From assembly GCF_016863035.1 (NCBI RefSeq), contig NZ_BOOC01000055.1, positions 1 through 43,527 on the forward strand: a DNA stretch of 43,527 bases, in the 5' to 3' direction. The position numbers and the translations under genes were made by a program. Position 1 is the stretch's first letter. The number at the start of each line of letters is the position of its first letter. The notes beneath the pieces are model-generated. The model ran no database searches. It saw nothing but the letters and a program-made list of their open reading frames with translations, and had not been told where the DNA came from. This DNA comes from Microbispora corallina. Its GTDB lineage: Bacteria > Actinomycetota > Actinomycetes > Streptosporangiales > Streptosporangiaceae. Shown here piece after piece: positions 7,292 through 15,438 of the stretch.

Positions 7292-9648
7292 TCCAGCACC
7301 CGGCCTTCACGGTCGAGCCGTGGGCCGTCCGCGAGTGCCGTCTCCACCTGGACGTGCTCGCGCAGACGGAGTCGGTCTTCGCGCTGTCGAACGGGCACAT
7401 CGGCCTGCGCGGCAACCTCGACGAGGGCGAGCCGCACGGGCTGCCCGGCACCTACCTCAACTCCTTCTACGAGGTGCGGCCCCTGCCGTACGCCGAGGGG
7501 GGCTACGGCTACCCCGAGGCGGGCCAGACCGTGGTGAACGTGACGAACGGCAAGCTGATCCGGCTGCTGGCCGACGACGAGCCGTTCGACGTGCGGTACG
7601 GCACGCTGCACGCGCACGAACGGGTCCTCGACATGCGCGCCGGCACCCTGGTCCGGCGGGTGGACTGGACCTCCCCGGCCGGAGGGCGGCTCCGGGTGAC
7701 CTCCACCCGGCTGGTGTCGTTCACCCACCGCGCCGTCGCGGCCGTCCGCTACGAGGTCGAGGCCGTCGGCCAGCCGCTCAACGTGGTGCTGCAGTCGGAG
7801 CTCGTCGCCAACGAGACCGTCCCCCACCTGGCCGACGACCCCCGCGCCGCCGCCGTGCTTGAGGCCCCGCTCGTGCTGGAGGAGAACGAGGCGGCCGACA
7901 ACGGGGTGGGCGTGATGGTGCACCGCACCCGCCTGAGCGGGCTGCGGATGGCGGCCGCCATGCGGCACGAGATCGACGGCCCCGAGGGCACCCGGATCGA
8001 GCCGGACGGCGGCGGCGACGTGAACCGGGTGACGGTCGCCACCCGGCTGGAGCCGGGCCGGTCGCTGCGCCTGATCAAGTTCTTCGCCTACGGCTGGTCG
8101 GCCAAGCGCTCCCGGCCCGCGCTGCACGACCAGGTCGTGGCCGCGCTGGCGGCGGCCAGGCTGACCGGCTGGGACGGCCTGTGCGCCGACCAGCGCCGGT
8201 TCCTCGACGAGTTCTGGGCCGGGGCGGACGTCGAGGTCGAGGGCGACGCGGAGGTCCAGCAGGCCGTCCGGTTCGGGCTGTTCCACCTGCTCCAGGCGGG
8301 CGCCCGGCTGGAGCGGCGGCCGATCCCCGGCAAGGGCCTCACCGGCTCGGGGTACGACGGCCACGCGTTCTGGGACACCGAGACGTTCGTGCTGCCCGTG
8401 CTCACCTACACCCACCCGCGGTCGGCCGCGGACGCGCTGGACTGGCGGCGGTCGATCCAGCCGCTCGCCGAGGACCGGGCCGCGCAGCTCGGGCTGAAGG
8501 GCGCGGCCTTCCCCTGGCGGACCATCAACGGCGAGGAGTGCTCGGGCTACTGGCCGGCCGGGACCGCCGCGTTCCACGTCAACGCCGACATCGCCGACGC
8601 CGTGGTCCGGTACGTCGACGCCACGGAGGACGAGGCGTTCGAGCGGGAGACGGCCCTGCCGCTGCTCGTGTCCACCGCCCGGCTGTGGTGCGCGCTCGGT
8701 CACCACGACGCCGAGGGCAAGTACCGCATCGACGGCGTGACCGGCCCGGACGAGTACAGCGCGGTGGCCGACAACAACGTGTACACGAACCTGATGGCTC
8801 AGCGGAACCTGCGCGCCGCCGTCGACGTGGCGACGCGGCACCTCGACCAGGCCGAGCAGCTCGGGGTGTCGCTGGAGGAGGTGGCGGTCTGGCGTGACGC
8901 GGCCGCCGCCATGTTCGTGCCGTACGACGAGCGGCTCGGCGTCCACCCGCAGAGCGAGGGCTTCACCCGGCACGCCCTGTGGGACTTCGCCGCCACCAAG
9001 CCCGAGCAGTACCCGCTGCTGCTGCACTTCCCGTACTTCGACCTCTACCGCAAGCAGGTGGTCAAGCAGGCCGACCTCGTGCTGGCGCTGCACCTGTGCG
9101 GGGAGGCGTTCACGCCCGAGCAGAAGGCCCGCGACTTCGCCTACTACGAGGCCCTGACGGTGCGGGACTCGTCGCTGTCGGCGTGCACGCAGGCGGTGCT
9201 GGCGGCCGAGGTCGGGCAGCTGGAGCTGGCCCACGCCTACCTGGGCGAGGCCGCGCTGATGGACCTGCGCGACCTGGAGCACAACACCAGGGACGGGGTC
9301 CACATGGCCTCCCTGGCCGGGGCGTGGACCGGGCTGGTCGCCGGGTTCGGCGGCATGCGCGCCGGGCAGGGCCTGATGTGCTTCGCCCCCCGGCTGCCCT
9401 CGGCGCTCACCCGGCTCGCGTTCCGGCTGCGGTACCGGGGCCGCCTGCTGCGGGTGGACGTCACTCCGGGCGCGGCCACGTACGAGCTGCTGGACGGGCC
9501 GCCGCTCACGCTCGCCCACCACGGCGAGGAGATCCGGCTGGGCCGGCAGCCGGTCACCCGGCCCGTCCCGTCGCCGCCGTTCCCCCGCCTGGAGGTGCGC
9601 CAGCCGCCCGGGCGCGAGCCGGTGCCCCGCCGCCCCCGCGCCACGTGA
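7288..9648 (+). CDS. Glycoside hydrolase family 65 disaccharide phosphorylase
   Basis: A 786-residue cytosolic enzyme of family GH65 (maltose, trehalose, kojibiose, nigerose or glucosyl-polyol phosphorylases). An N-terminal beta-sandwich opens with ESVFALSNGHIGLRGNLDEG, followed by the (alpha/alpha)6 barrel. The catalytic acid is Glu489 in VTGPDEYS, at nearly the same number as Glu487 reported for maltose phosphorylase. The phosphate-site region is recognisable near the C-terminal part. These enzymes split an alpha-glucoside with phosphate to give beta-glucose 1-phosphate, the substrate of the preceding gene. The GTG start overlaps the HAD stop. The acceptor specificity cannot be read from sequence; trehalose, kojibiose and glucosyl-polyol activities all remain possible. 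Confidence 0.88.
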   Translation: MIQHPAFTVEPWAVRECRLHLDVLAQTESVFALSNGHIGLRGNLDEGEPHGLPGTYLNSFYEVRPLPYAEGGYGYPEAGQTVVNVTNGKLIRLLADDEPFDVRYGTLHAHERVLDMRAGTLVRRVDWTSPAGGRLRVTSTRLVSFTHRAVAAVRYEVEAVGQPLNVVLQSELVANETVPHLADDPRAAAVLEAPLVLEENEAADNGVGVMVHRTRLSGLRMAAAMRHEIDGPEGTRIEPDGGGDVNRVTVATRLEPGRSLRLIKFFAYGWSAKRSRPALHDQVVAALAAARLTGWDGLCADQRRFLDEFWAGADVEVEGDAEVQQAVRFGLFHLLQAGARLERRPIPGKGLTGSGYDGHAFWDTETFVLPVLTYTHPRSAADALDWRRSIQPLAEDRAAQLGLKGAAFPWRTINGEECSGYWPAGTAAFHVNADIADAVVRYVDATEDEAFERETALPLLVSTARLWCALGHHDAEGKYRIDGVTGPDEYSAVADNNVYTNLMAQRNLRAAVDVATRHLDQAEQLGVSLEEVAVWRDAAAAMFVPYDERLGVHPQSEGFTRHALWDFAATKPEQYPLLLHFPYFDLYRKQVVKQADLVLALHLCGEAFTPEQKARDFAYYEALTVRDSSLSACTQAVLAAEVGQLELAHAYLGEAALMDLRDLEHNTRDGVHMASLAGAWTGLVAGFGGMRAGQGLMCFAPRLPSALTRLAFRLRYRGRLLRVDVTPGAATYELLDGPPLTLAHHGEEIRLGRQPVTRPVPSPPFPRLEVRQPPGREPVPRRPRAT

Positions 9649-9651
9649 CGG

Positions 9652-10158
9652 TCAGGCGCCCACGGTCCCGTCGACGCCCTCGCGGAGGAAGTCGGCGTGC
9701 CCGTTGTGCCGGGCGTACTCGTGGATCAGGTGGAGCATCACCAACCGCAGCGAGACCTCCTGCTCCCAGCGCGGCTGGTAGGCGGTGACGTCGAGCGACT
9801 CCGCCTCACGCTCGATCCGGCGGGAGTGCTCGACCTCCTCGCGCCAGGCGGCGAACGCCTCCGCGCGGGTCGCCCCGGTCGCGTCGTACGCCGCCTGGTA
9901 GTCGCCCTCGTCCGACCAGACGAGCGGGACGTCCTCCTTGCCGATCACCCGGCGGAACCAGGTGCGCTCGACCTCGGCCATGTGCCGGACCAGGCCGAGC
10001 AGCGACAGCGTCGAGGGCGGCATCGACCGGCGGCGCAGGTCCTCGTCCGACAGGCCCTCGCACTTCCATTCGAGCGTGGCCCGGTGGTAGTCGAGGAAGG
10101 CGCGCAGCATCTCGCGCTCCCCCGCCACCGTGGGCGGTCCGATGCGTTCGACGGTCAC
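9652..10158 (-). CDS. DinB family protein (DUF664-like)
   Basis: A 168-residue four-helix-bundle protein of the DinB/YfiT superfamily, convergent with the phosphorylase gene (three bases between stops). The helices carry the metal-binding histidines expected for the group: His59 in LVRHMAEVERTWFRR and the C-terminal HEYARHNGHAD. Members bind a divalent metal, and some in actinobacteria are mycothiol- or bacillithiol-dependent transferases, but DUF664 members mostly have no known reaction. Nothing nearby hints at a substrate. It appears to be a single-gene unit. Confidence 0.82.
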   Translation of the reverse strand: MTVERIGPPTVAGEREMLRAFLDYHRATLEWKCEGLSDEDLRRRSMPPSTLSLLGLVRHMAEVERTWFRRVIGKEDVPLVWSDEGDYQAAYDATGATRAEAFAAWREEVEHSRRIEREAESLDVTAYQPRWEQEVSLRLVMLHLIHEYARHNGHADFLREGVDGTVGA

Positions 10159-10197
10159 TGCCCGCGTCCTCTCCTCTGTGGCCGGAACCCGTTCACC

Positions 10198-10704
10198 CTA
10201 CGGCCGCCCGGGTCCTGCGGCGGTCTCCAGGGTCCGCCTCATCTCCTCCGCGCCCCGCTCCATCCGGACGCGGACCTCCGGCGCCGCCGAGTCCGGCAGC
10301 AGGTCGGTCGTCCACACGAGCCGGGTGCGGTCCGCGCCCTCCGGGAGCACCTGGAACGCCGCGTGATGATGCGCGAGCGGCGGGCGGGCGCCCTCGACCA
10401 CGGCGTACGCCAGCCGGCGCGCGTCGTCGTCGACGTCCACGATGAGCTCGCGGACCACTCCCCCGTGCGGGAAGACGAGGGTCCGCTCGACTCCCTCGAT
10501 CCGCGTGTCGAGGACGCGGCCGGGGAGCAGCCGCTCGTGCACCGCCCCCACGTCCCGCACGGCGTCCCACACCGTCTCGGGACGGGCGTCGATCACGATC
10601 TCGTGCCGGATGGAGGCGATGGCGATCTCCTCGGGGATGCCGGGGCCGTACGGGCCGGGGGCGGACGTCGGGCTACATCCTGCCGCACCGGCCCGCCGGC
10701 TCAT
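10198..10704 (-). CDS. SRPBCC family protein (polyketide cyclase/START-like)
   Basis: A 168-residue protein whose residues from about 30 on form a START/Bet v1-like fold, opening with IRHEIVIDARPETVWDAVRDVGAVHERLLPG (quoted only as landmark start). Such proteins bind hydrophobic ligands or act as cyclases. The ATG at 10704 lies 10 bases after the SDR stop but has a poor ribosome site and adds about 28 residues without family character. A GAGGAG sits inside the frame six bases before an ATC codon at the natural family start, so a shorter product of about 140 residues is possible. Co-transcription with the SDR is likely. Confidence 0.78.
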   Translation of the reverse strand: MSRRAGAAGCSPTSAPGPYGPGIPEEIAIASIRHEIVIDARPETVWDAVRDVGAVHERLLPGRVLDTRIEGVERTLVFPHGGVVRELIVDVDDDARRLAYAVVEGARPPLAHHHAAFQVLPEGADRTRLVWTTDLLPDSAAPEVRVRMERGAEEMRRTLETAAGPGRP

Positions 10705-10714
10705 GCGGGCCGGC

Positions 10715-11644
10715 TCAGGGCCGGAGCATGGCCTGGAGCGACGCGGTGGCCTGCTCCCCCAGCGCGGTCGGCTGGAGGTACGGCTGCTCGGTCATGACGG
10801 CGTCCCAGTTGTCGCGGATCGCCTCCACCGTGAGGTCGTCGGTCCGCCAGCCCGGCCCCTCGGCGACGAACACGCGGGCGACCCGCCCGGCCCCGACCGA
10901 GAACACCTCGCCGCTGACCGGGCAGCTCTCGTGGGCCAGGTACGCCACCAGGGGGCTGATCCGCTCGGGGGTGAACCTCGACTCGAACTCCGCGGGCAGC
11001 AGCGCCTCGGTCATCCGCGTCCACGCGACGGGCGCGATCGCGTTGGCCTTGATGTTCGCGCGGGCGCCCTCGATGCCGAGCGTCTTGGTGAAGCCCACCA
11101 GGCCCATCTTCGCCGTGGAGTAGTTGGCCTGGCCGAAGTTGCCGAACAGCCCGGCGGGCGAGGAGGTGTTGACGATCCGGCCGTACGCCTGCTCCTTCAT
11201 GTGGGGGAAGGCGGCGCGGCTGACGAGGAACGAGCCGCGCACGTGGACGGCGAGCACGGCGTCGAACTCCTCGACCGACATCTTGCCGAACGACTTGTCC
11301 CGCAGGATGCCGGCGTTGTTCACCACGATGTCGATCCGGCCGAAGGCGTCGAGGGCGGCCGCGACCAGGGCCTGCGCACCCTCGGGGGTGGCGACGTCGT
11401 CCGTGCTGGCGACCGCCTCTCCCCCCTCCTTGCCGATCAGCTCCGCCACGTCGGCCGCCGGGCCGGCGGATGCGCCGGTGCCGTCGAGGGCGCCGCCCCG
11501 GTCGTTCACCACGACCTTCGCACCGCGGCGGGCGAGCAGGAGGGCGTGCGAGCGGCCGAGCCCCTGCCCCGCCCCCGTCACGACCGCGACCTTCCCGTCG
11601 AACCTGAGCTCGGAGCCCGCGTCGGAAACCGGGACCTCGGACAT
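10715..11644 (-). CDS. SDR family oxidoreductase (MFE-2/17-beta-HSD4-like)
   Basis: A 309-residue short-chain dehydrogenase. It has the NAD(P) loop VTGAGQGLGRSHA, the NNAG motif, catalytic Ser in VNTSSPAG, and YSTAK with catalytic Tyr and Lys. The tail beyond residue 250 (EVFSVGAGRVARVF) resembles the (3R)-hydroxyacyl-CoA dehydrogenase domain of peroxisomal multifunctional enzyme 2, so a hydroxyacyl-CoA or steroid side-chain substrate is plausible. The ATG at 11644 has a perfect AGGAGG seven bases upstream; the longer frame to 11746 crosses the promoter. It is followed by the SRPBCC gene and is divergent from the DapB-like gene. Confidence 0.88.
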   Translation of the reverse strand: MSEVPVSDAGSELRFDGKVAVVTGAGQGLGRSHALLLARRGAKVVVNDRGGALDGTGASAGPAADVAELIGKEGGEAVASTDDVATPEGAQALVAAALDAFGRIDIVVNNAGILRDKSFGKMSVEEFDAVLAVHVRGSFLVSRAAFPHMKEQAYGRIVNTSSPAGLFGNFGQANYSTAKMGLVGFTKTLGIEGARANIKANAIAPVAWTRMTEALLPAEFESRFTPERISPLVAYLAHESCPVSGEVFSVGAGRVARVFVAEGPGWRTDDLTVEAIRDNWDAVMTEQPYLQPTALGEQATASLQAMLRP

Positions 11645-11657
11645 GGCGCCTCCTGAG

Positions 11658-11670
11658 AGAACAAGGTTCT
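11658..11670. promoter_or_regulatory. Candidate operator AGAACaagGTTCT
   Basis: A perfect five-base inverted repeat (AGAAC/GTTCT, three-base spacer) lies just upstream of the SDR ribosome binding site and downstream of a possible -10 (TATTGT, 11687-11682). The half-sites resemble those of TetR-type lipid regulators such as KstR (AAC..GTT), but the spacing is one base longer, so the regulator is not identified. Confidence 0.4.
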
Positions 11671-11739
11671 GGTACTGCAGCACAATAACCGGCCGACGTG
11701 GGGACCCGAAGCGGGCGGAAAGCGCGACGCCGCAGATAG

Positions 11740-11768
11740 TGATCAAAATTGTGAATTCCTGCTATAGT
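11740..11768 (+). promoter_or_regulatory. Candidate promoter for the DapB-like gene
   Basis: A good -10 TATAGT (11763-11768) lies 17 bases after a weak -35 TGATCA. It is in an AT-rich island, unusual for this DNA, and about 84 bases before the ATG at 11852. Confidence 0.45.
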
Positions 11769-11851
11769 TCTGGCCCCCGCACGGGCGTGGGTCGACGATG
11801 ACACCTCTCCCAGCACGGCCTCGCCCAGATTCGACTCTGGCTGGAGGCCCC

Positions 11852-12910
11852 ATGCCCGCGACCCGACCCCTACGCGTCGTCCAGTGGGCCACGGGCGCGG
11901 TCGGGGGGTACGCGCTGCGCAGTGTGATCACGCGGCCCGAGTTCGAGCTGGCCGGCGTGCTCGTCTACGACCAGGACAAGGTCGGCCGCGACGCCGGGGA
12001 GCTGGTGGGCGTCGGGGAGGCGGGGGTGGCCTGCACCGACGACGTCGACCACGTGCTGGCGCTCGACGCCGACTGCGTGCTCTACATGCCCCTGCCCGCG
12101 TCCTACTTCGGCGGCGATCCCGCGACCGACGTGGAGACCATCTGCGCGCTGCTGTTGTCGGGCAAGAACGTCGTCACCACCACCGGCTTCGTCTACCCCC
12201 AGGCGTACGGGCCGGGGGTGGTCGACCGGCTGGAGACGGCCTGCGCGCGCGGCGGCGCGTCGCTGCACGGCACCGGCATCAACCCGGGGTTCATGAGCGA
12301 CCTGCTGCCGCTCGCGCTGTCGGGCCTGTCGACCCGGCTCGACCACATCTACGTCCGCGAGACCTCCGACTACCGGGGTCACCCGTCGCGGGAGATCGTG
12401 ACCGACCTCATCGGGTTCACCCGGGAGCCGAAGGACTACGCGGGCACGGTCCGGCCGTTCCGGGCGTTCCAGCGGTCGCTGTTCGCCGAGAGCGTCCAGC
12501 TCGTCGCCGCCGCCCTCGGCGTACGGCTCGACGAGATCGAGGAGACGGACGAGTACGAGCTGGCCGGCGAGGAGTTCGAGATCGCGGCGGGCACGGTGCG
12601 TCCAGGCACGGTGTGCGCCTCCCGCTGGATGTTCACCGGGCTGGTGCGCAACCGCCCGTTCATGACCGTCGAGTGCGTCTACAAGGCCGACGCGCGGAAG
12701 GTGCGGCGCTGGGCGGAGCCCGGCTTCGCCATCCACATCGAGGGCCAGCCGGGCATGGCGATCAGGGTGGACGAGGTCACCCACGGCCTCGCCGGCGCCG
12801 CCGCGCACGCGGTGAACTCGATCGCCTCCGTGTGCGCGGCGCCGCCGGGCATCCGCACGATCCTCGACCTGCCCCTCGCCACCGGCCGGGGCACGGTCCG
12901 CCTCGCCTGA
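11852..12910 (+). CDS. DapB-like NAD(P)H-dependent dehydrogenase
   Basis: A 352-residue protein with an N-terminal Rossmann fold (RVVQWATGAVGGYALRSV, residues about 7-24) of the dihydrodipicolinate-reductase N-terminal type. It is much longer than true DapB (about 250 residues) and lacks its lysine-pathway context. Closest in character are the 2,4-diaminopentanoate dehydrogenase-like amine dehydrogenases found widely in mycobacteria and relatives. HGTGINPGFMSDLLP is a typical inner motif of that group. The ATG at 11852 is preceded by CTGGAGGCCCC. The gene is divergent from the SDR and nearly abuts the convergent flavin reductase gene. The substrate is unknown. Confidence 0.82.
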   Translation: MPATRPLRVVQWATGAVGGYALRSVITRPEFELAGVLVYDQDKVGRDAGELVGVGEAGVACTDDVDHVLALDADCVLYMPLPASYFGGDPATDVETICALLLSGKNVVTTTGFVYPQAYGPGVVDRLETACARGGASLHGTGINPGFMSDLLPLALSGLSTRLDHIYVRETSDYRGHPSREIVTDLIGFTREPKDYAGTVRPFRAFQRSLFAESVQLVAAALGVRLDEIEETDEYELAGEEFEIAAGTVRPGTVCASRWMFTGLVRNRPFMTVECVYKADARKVRRWAEPGFAIHIEGQPGMAIRVDEVTHGLAGAAAHAVNSIASVCAAPPGIRTILDLPLATGRGTVRLA

Positions 12911-12924
12911 CCGGCCGGTCCCGC

Positions 12925-13521
12925 TCAGTGGGGGAGGAACCGTCCGAACCTGCCCTGGTGGTACAGCAGCGGCCGCCCGCCGCCGGAGACCACCGTCGAG
13001 GTGACCAGCCCGACCACCAGGAAGTGGTCGCCGACCTCGACCGTGTGGTGGGGGCGGCACAGGAGGTGGGCCGGCACGTCGTCGAGCAGCGGCACCCCGT
13101 CCGTCCCCGGCGTCCAGCGGGTGGGGTGGGCGAACCGGTCGATGCTCTTCTTCGCGAACCGGGCCGCCAGGTCGGCCTGGTGGCCGCCGAGGATGTTCAC
13201 CGCGAACAGGTCGGCCCGCCGCAGCCACGGCCACGTCGTGGACGACTGCGCCACGTAGAAGGAGACCAGCGGCGGCGACAGGCTCACCGACGAGAACGAC
13301 GTGGCGGTGAGCCCGACCGGCACCCCCTCCGGCCGGGCCGTGATCACCACCACGCCCGCCGCGTGCTCGGCGAGCGCACGGCGGAACTCGTCGCCTCCGA
13401 CGGACGCGTCGCCGTGCGACGAGACGAGCCGCAGCCGCGCCGGGGCGGGGCCCTCCGGCGCGGGCCCGTGCACGGCCGCGCCGCCCTCCTCCCCGGCGGA
13501 CGTGGCGGCGTCGCTCGTCAT
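12925..13521 (-). CDS. Flavin reductase family protein (DIM6/NTAB type)
   Basis: A 198-residue protein with a split-barrel flavin reductase domain from about residue 40 (FRRALAEHAAGVVVIT, then GLTATSFSSVSLSPPLVSFYV, then the C-terminal GDHFLVVGLV). These enzymes reduce FMN or FAD with NAD(P)H and supply a two-component monooxygenase. The first 35 residues are low-complexity. The ATG at 13521 follows AGGAGGT and overlaps the stop of the preceding FMN reductase by four bases (ATGA). It is the last gene of the organosulfur operon, so it probably feeds the LLM monooxygenase three genes into that unit. Confidence 0.88.
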   Translation of the reverse strand: MTSDAATSAGEEGGAAVHGPAPEGPAPARLRLVSSHGDASVGGDEFRRALAEHAAGVVVITARPEGVPVGLTATSFSSVSLSPPLVSFYVAQSSTTWPWLRRADLFAVNILGGHQADLAARFAKKSIDRFAHPTRWTPGTDGVPLLDDVPAHLLCRPHHTVEVGDHFLVVGLVTSTVVSGGGRPLLYHQGRFGRFLPH

Positions 13522-14033
13522 GCGGACACCTCCTGGCGGAAGGGGAGCTGCGGGACCACCTGACCGGCCCACGCGGCCAGCACGCCGTCGAGGTCGGGGA
13601 TCTGGGACTCCAGTACGGCGAGCCCCGGGGTGGGCACGGTCGCGCCGAGCTCGACCAGCAGCGGGCGCAGGTGCACCTCGACCGCCAGCGCGTGCTTCGC
13701 GTCCCCCATGACCAGCAGCGGCAGCGCCGCCGTGCCGGCCAGCGCCCGGTGCGGCAGCCGGTCGAGGAACGCCTTCAGCAGGCCCGTGTACGTGCCCTTG
13801 TAGGTGGGGCTGGCCACCACGAGGACGTCGGCCTCGCGAACCAGCTCGAGCGCCACCTCCACGCCCGACGACGGCCCGGGGGCGAACAGGTGCGCCGCCA
13901 GGCCGGCGAGGTCGACCACGTCCACCGGCGCGGACGTCCCGGTGCCCTTGGCGATCTCCTCGGCCGCCCGGACGGCCACCGCGAGCGTGCGCGAGCCGTC
14001 CCTCGGGTTCCCCACCAGCGTCACGATGCCCAT
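13518..14033 (-). CDS. NADPH-dependent FMN reductase (SsuE/MsuE-like)
   Basis: A 171-residue flavodoxin-fold reductase. The phosphate loop is LVGNPRDGSRT near the N-terminus, followed by the family stretch LVVASPTYKGTYTGLLKAFLD, typical of SsuE/MsuE. It reduces FMN with NADPH and passes it to a monooxygenase. The ATG at 14033 follows GGGAGG; an upstream start at 14177 would add an Arg-rich stretch of no family character. It lies 49 bases after the monooxygenase gene and is coupled to the next reductase. Having two unrelated flavin reductases for one monooxygenase is unusual. Confidence 0.88.
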   Translation of the reverse strand: MGIVTLVGNPRDGSRTLAVAVRAAEEIAKGTGTSAPVDVVDLAGLAAHLFAPGPSSGVEVALELVREADVLVVASPTYKGTYTGLLKAFLDRLPHRALAGTAALPLLVMGDAKHALAVEVHLRPLLVELGATVPTPGLAVLESQIPDLDGVLAAWAGQVVPQLPFRQEVSA

Positions 14034-14082
14034 GCGGTCCTCCCTAACAGTGCTGAGCTGTGCCGGTTCCCCTCCGGCGCGG

Positions 14083-15438
14083 TCACGAGGGGACCGCCAC
14101 GGCGGGCTCCTCCTGCGGCGGGGCGTCCGCGGCCGCCGCGTAGCGGCTCGCGGGCCTCGCCAGGCCGTAGTGCTCACGGAGCGTCCGGCCCTCGTACTCG
14201 TGGCGGAACAGGCCGCGGGCCCGCAGTTCGGGGACCACGTGGTCCACGAAGTCCTCCAGGCCGGCCGGAAGGATGGGCGGCATGACGTTGAACCCGTCGG
14301 CCGCGCCGTTCTCGAACCATTCCTGAAGCTGGTCGGCGACCTGCTCCGGCGTACCGGCGACCACCCGGTGGCCGCGGCCGCCGGCGAGCCTGCCGACGAG
14401 CTGCCGGATGGTCAGCCGCTCGCGCCGCGCGAGGTCGACGACCAGCTTCAGCCGGCTCTGCTGGCCCTCGGTGCGCTCCGGGATCTCGGGCAGCGGCTCG
14501 TCCAGCGGGTGTCCCGACAGGTCGACGCCGAGGACGTTGGACAGCTGGGCCACGCCGTACGCCGGGATGATGAGGTCCTCCAGCTCCTTCTCCAGGCGCA
14601 GCGCCTCCCGCTCGGTCGAGCCGAGGATGGGCGAGATGCCGGGCAGGACGAGGATCTCCTCGGGCCGCCTGCCGTACCGGGCCGCCCGCACCTTGAGGTC
14701 GGCGTAGAACTCCTGGCCCTCCTCCAGGGTCTGCTGGGCGGTGAACACGGCCTCGGCGTGCCGGGCGGCGAAGTCCCTGCCGTCGTCGGACGACCCGGCC
14801 TGGACCAGCAGCGGGCGGCCCTGCGGCGGCCGCTGGGTGTTGAGCGGGCCCTGCACCCGGAAGTGCTCGCCCACGTGCTCCACCGGATGGATGCGGGCCG
14901 TCTCGGCGTAGACGCCGCCGACCCGGTCGGCCAGGACCGCGTCGTCCTCCCAGCTGTCCCACAGCTTGGTGGCCACCTCGAGGAACTCCGTCGCCCGCTC
15001 GTAGCGCAGGCGGTGCGGCGGGCGCTCGATGCCGAAGTTGTGCGCCTCGGCCTCGCCTGCCGAGGTCACGATGTTCCAGCCGGCCCGGCCGCCGCTGATG
15101 TGGTCGAGCGAGGCGAACTTCCGCGCCACGTGGAACGGCTCGTTGTACGTCGTGGACACGGTGGCGATGAGCCCGACGTGCTCGGTCACGGCCGCCAGGG
15201 CCGACAGCAGCGTGAGCGGTTCGAGCCCGCCGAGCGCGTTGTGCCGGACGTTGCCCCAGAGGGCGAGGCCGTCGGCCAGGAAGACCGAGTCGAGCTTCCC
15301 CCGCTCCGCGATCCGCGCGAGGTCCTGGAAGTGCCGGACGTCGGTCACGCGGCGGGGCTCGGTCCGCGGGTGCCGCCACGCCGCCTCGTGGTGCCCGACG
15401 CCCATCAGGAAGGCGTTGAGGTGCAGTCTCCTGGTCAT
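14083..15438 (-). CDS. LLM-class flavin monooxygenase (NtaA/SnaA/DszA family)
   Basis: A 451-residue bacterial-luciferase-fold enzyme. Landmarks are RRLHLNAFLMGVGHHEAAWR at the N-terminus, SVFLADGLALWGN, the flavin-site GRAGWNIVTSAGEAEAHNFG, and PLLVQAGSSDDGRDFAARHA. The NtaA/SnaA/DszA group takes reduced FMN from a separate reductase and cleaves C-S or C-N bonds. Next to a SsuABC-type importer and two flavin reductases it probably desulfonates or oxidises an imported organosulfur compound (sulfonate, sulfone or similar) to release sulfite. The ATG at 15438 follows GGAGG and overlaps the permease stop by four bases; the GTG at 15450 would place its start on top of that ribosome site. Confidence 0.88.
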   Translation of the reverse strand: MTRRLHLNAFLMGVGHHEAAWRHPRTEPRRVTDVRHFQDLARIAERGKLDSVFLADGLALWGNVRHNALGGLEPLTLLSALAAVTEHVGLIATVSTTYNEPFHVARKFASLDHISGGRAGWNIVTSAGEAEAHNFGIERPPHRLRYERATEFLEVATKLWDSWEDDAVLADRVGGVYAETARIHPVEHVGEHFRVQGPLNTQRPPQGRPLLVQAGSSDDGRDFAARHAEAVFTAQQTLEEGQEFYADLKVRAARYGRRPEEILVLPGISPILGSTEREALRLEKELEDLIIPAYGVAQLSNVLGVDLSGHPLDEPLPEIPERTEGQQSRLKLVVDLARRERLTIRQLVGRLAGGRGHRVVAGTPEQVADQLQEWFENGAADGFNVMPPILPAGLEDFVDHVVPELRARGLFRHEYEGRTLREHYGLARPASRYAAAADAPPQEEPAVAVPS

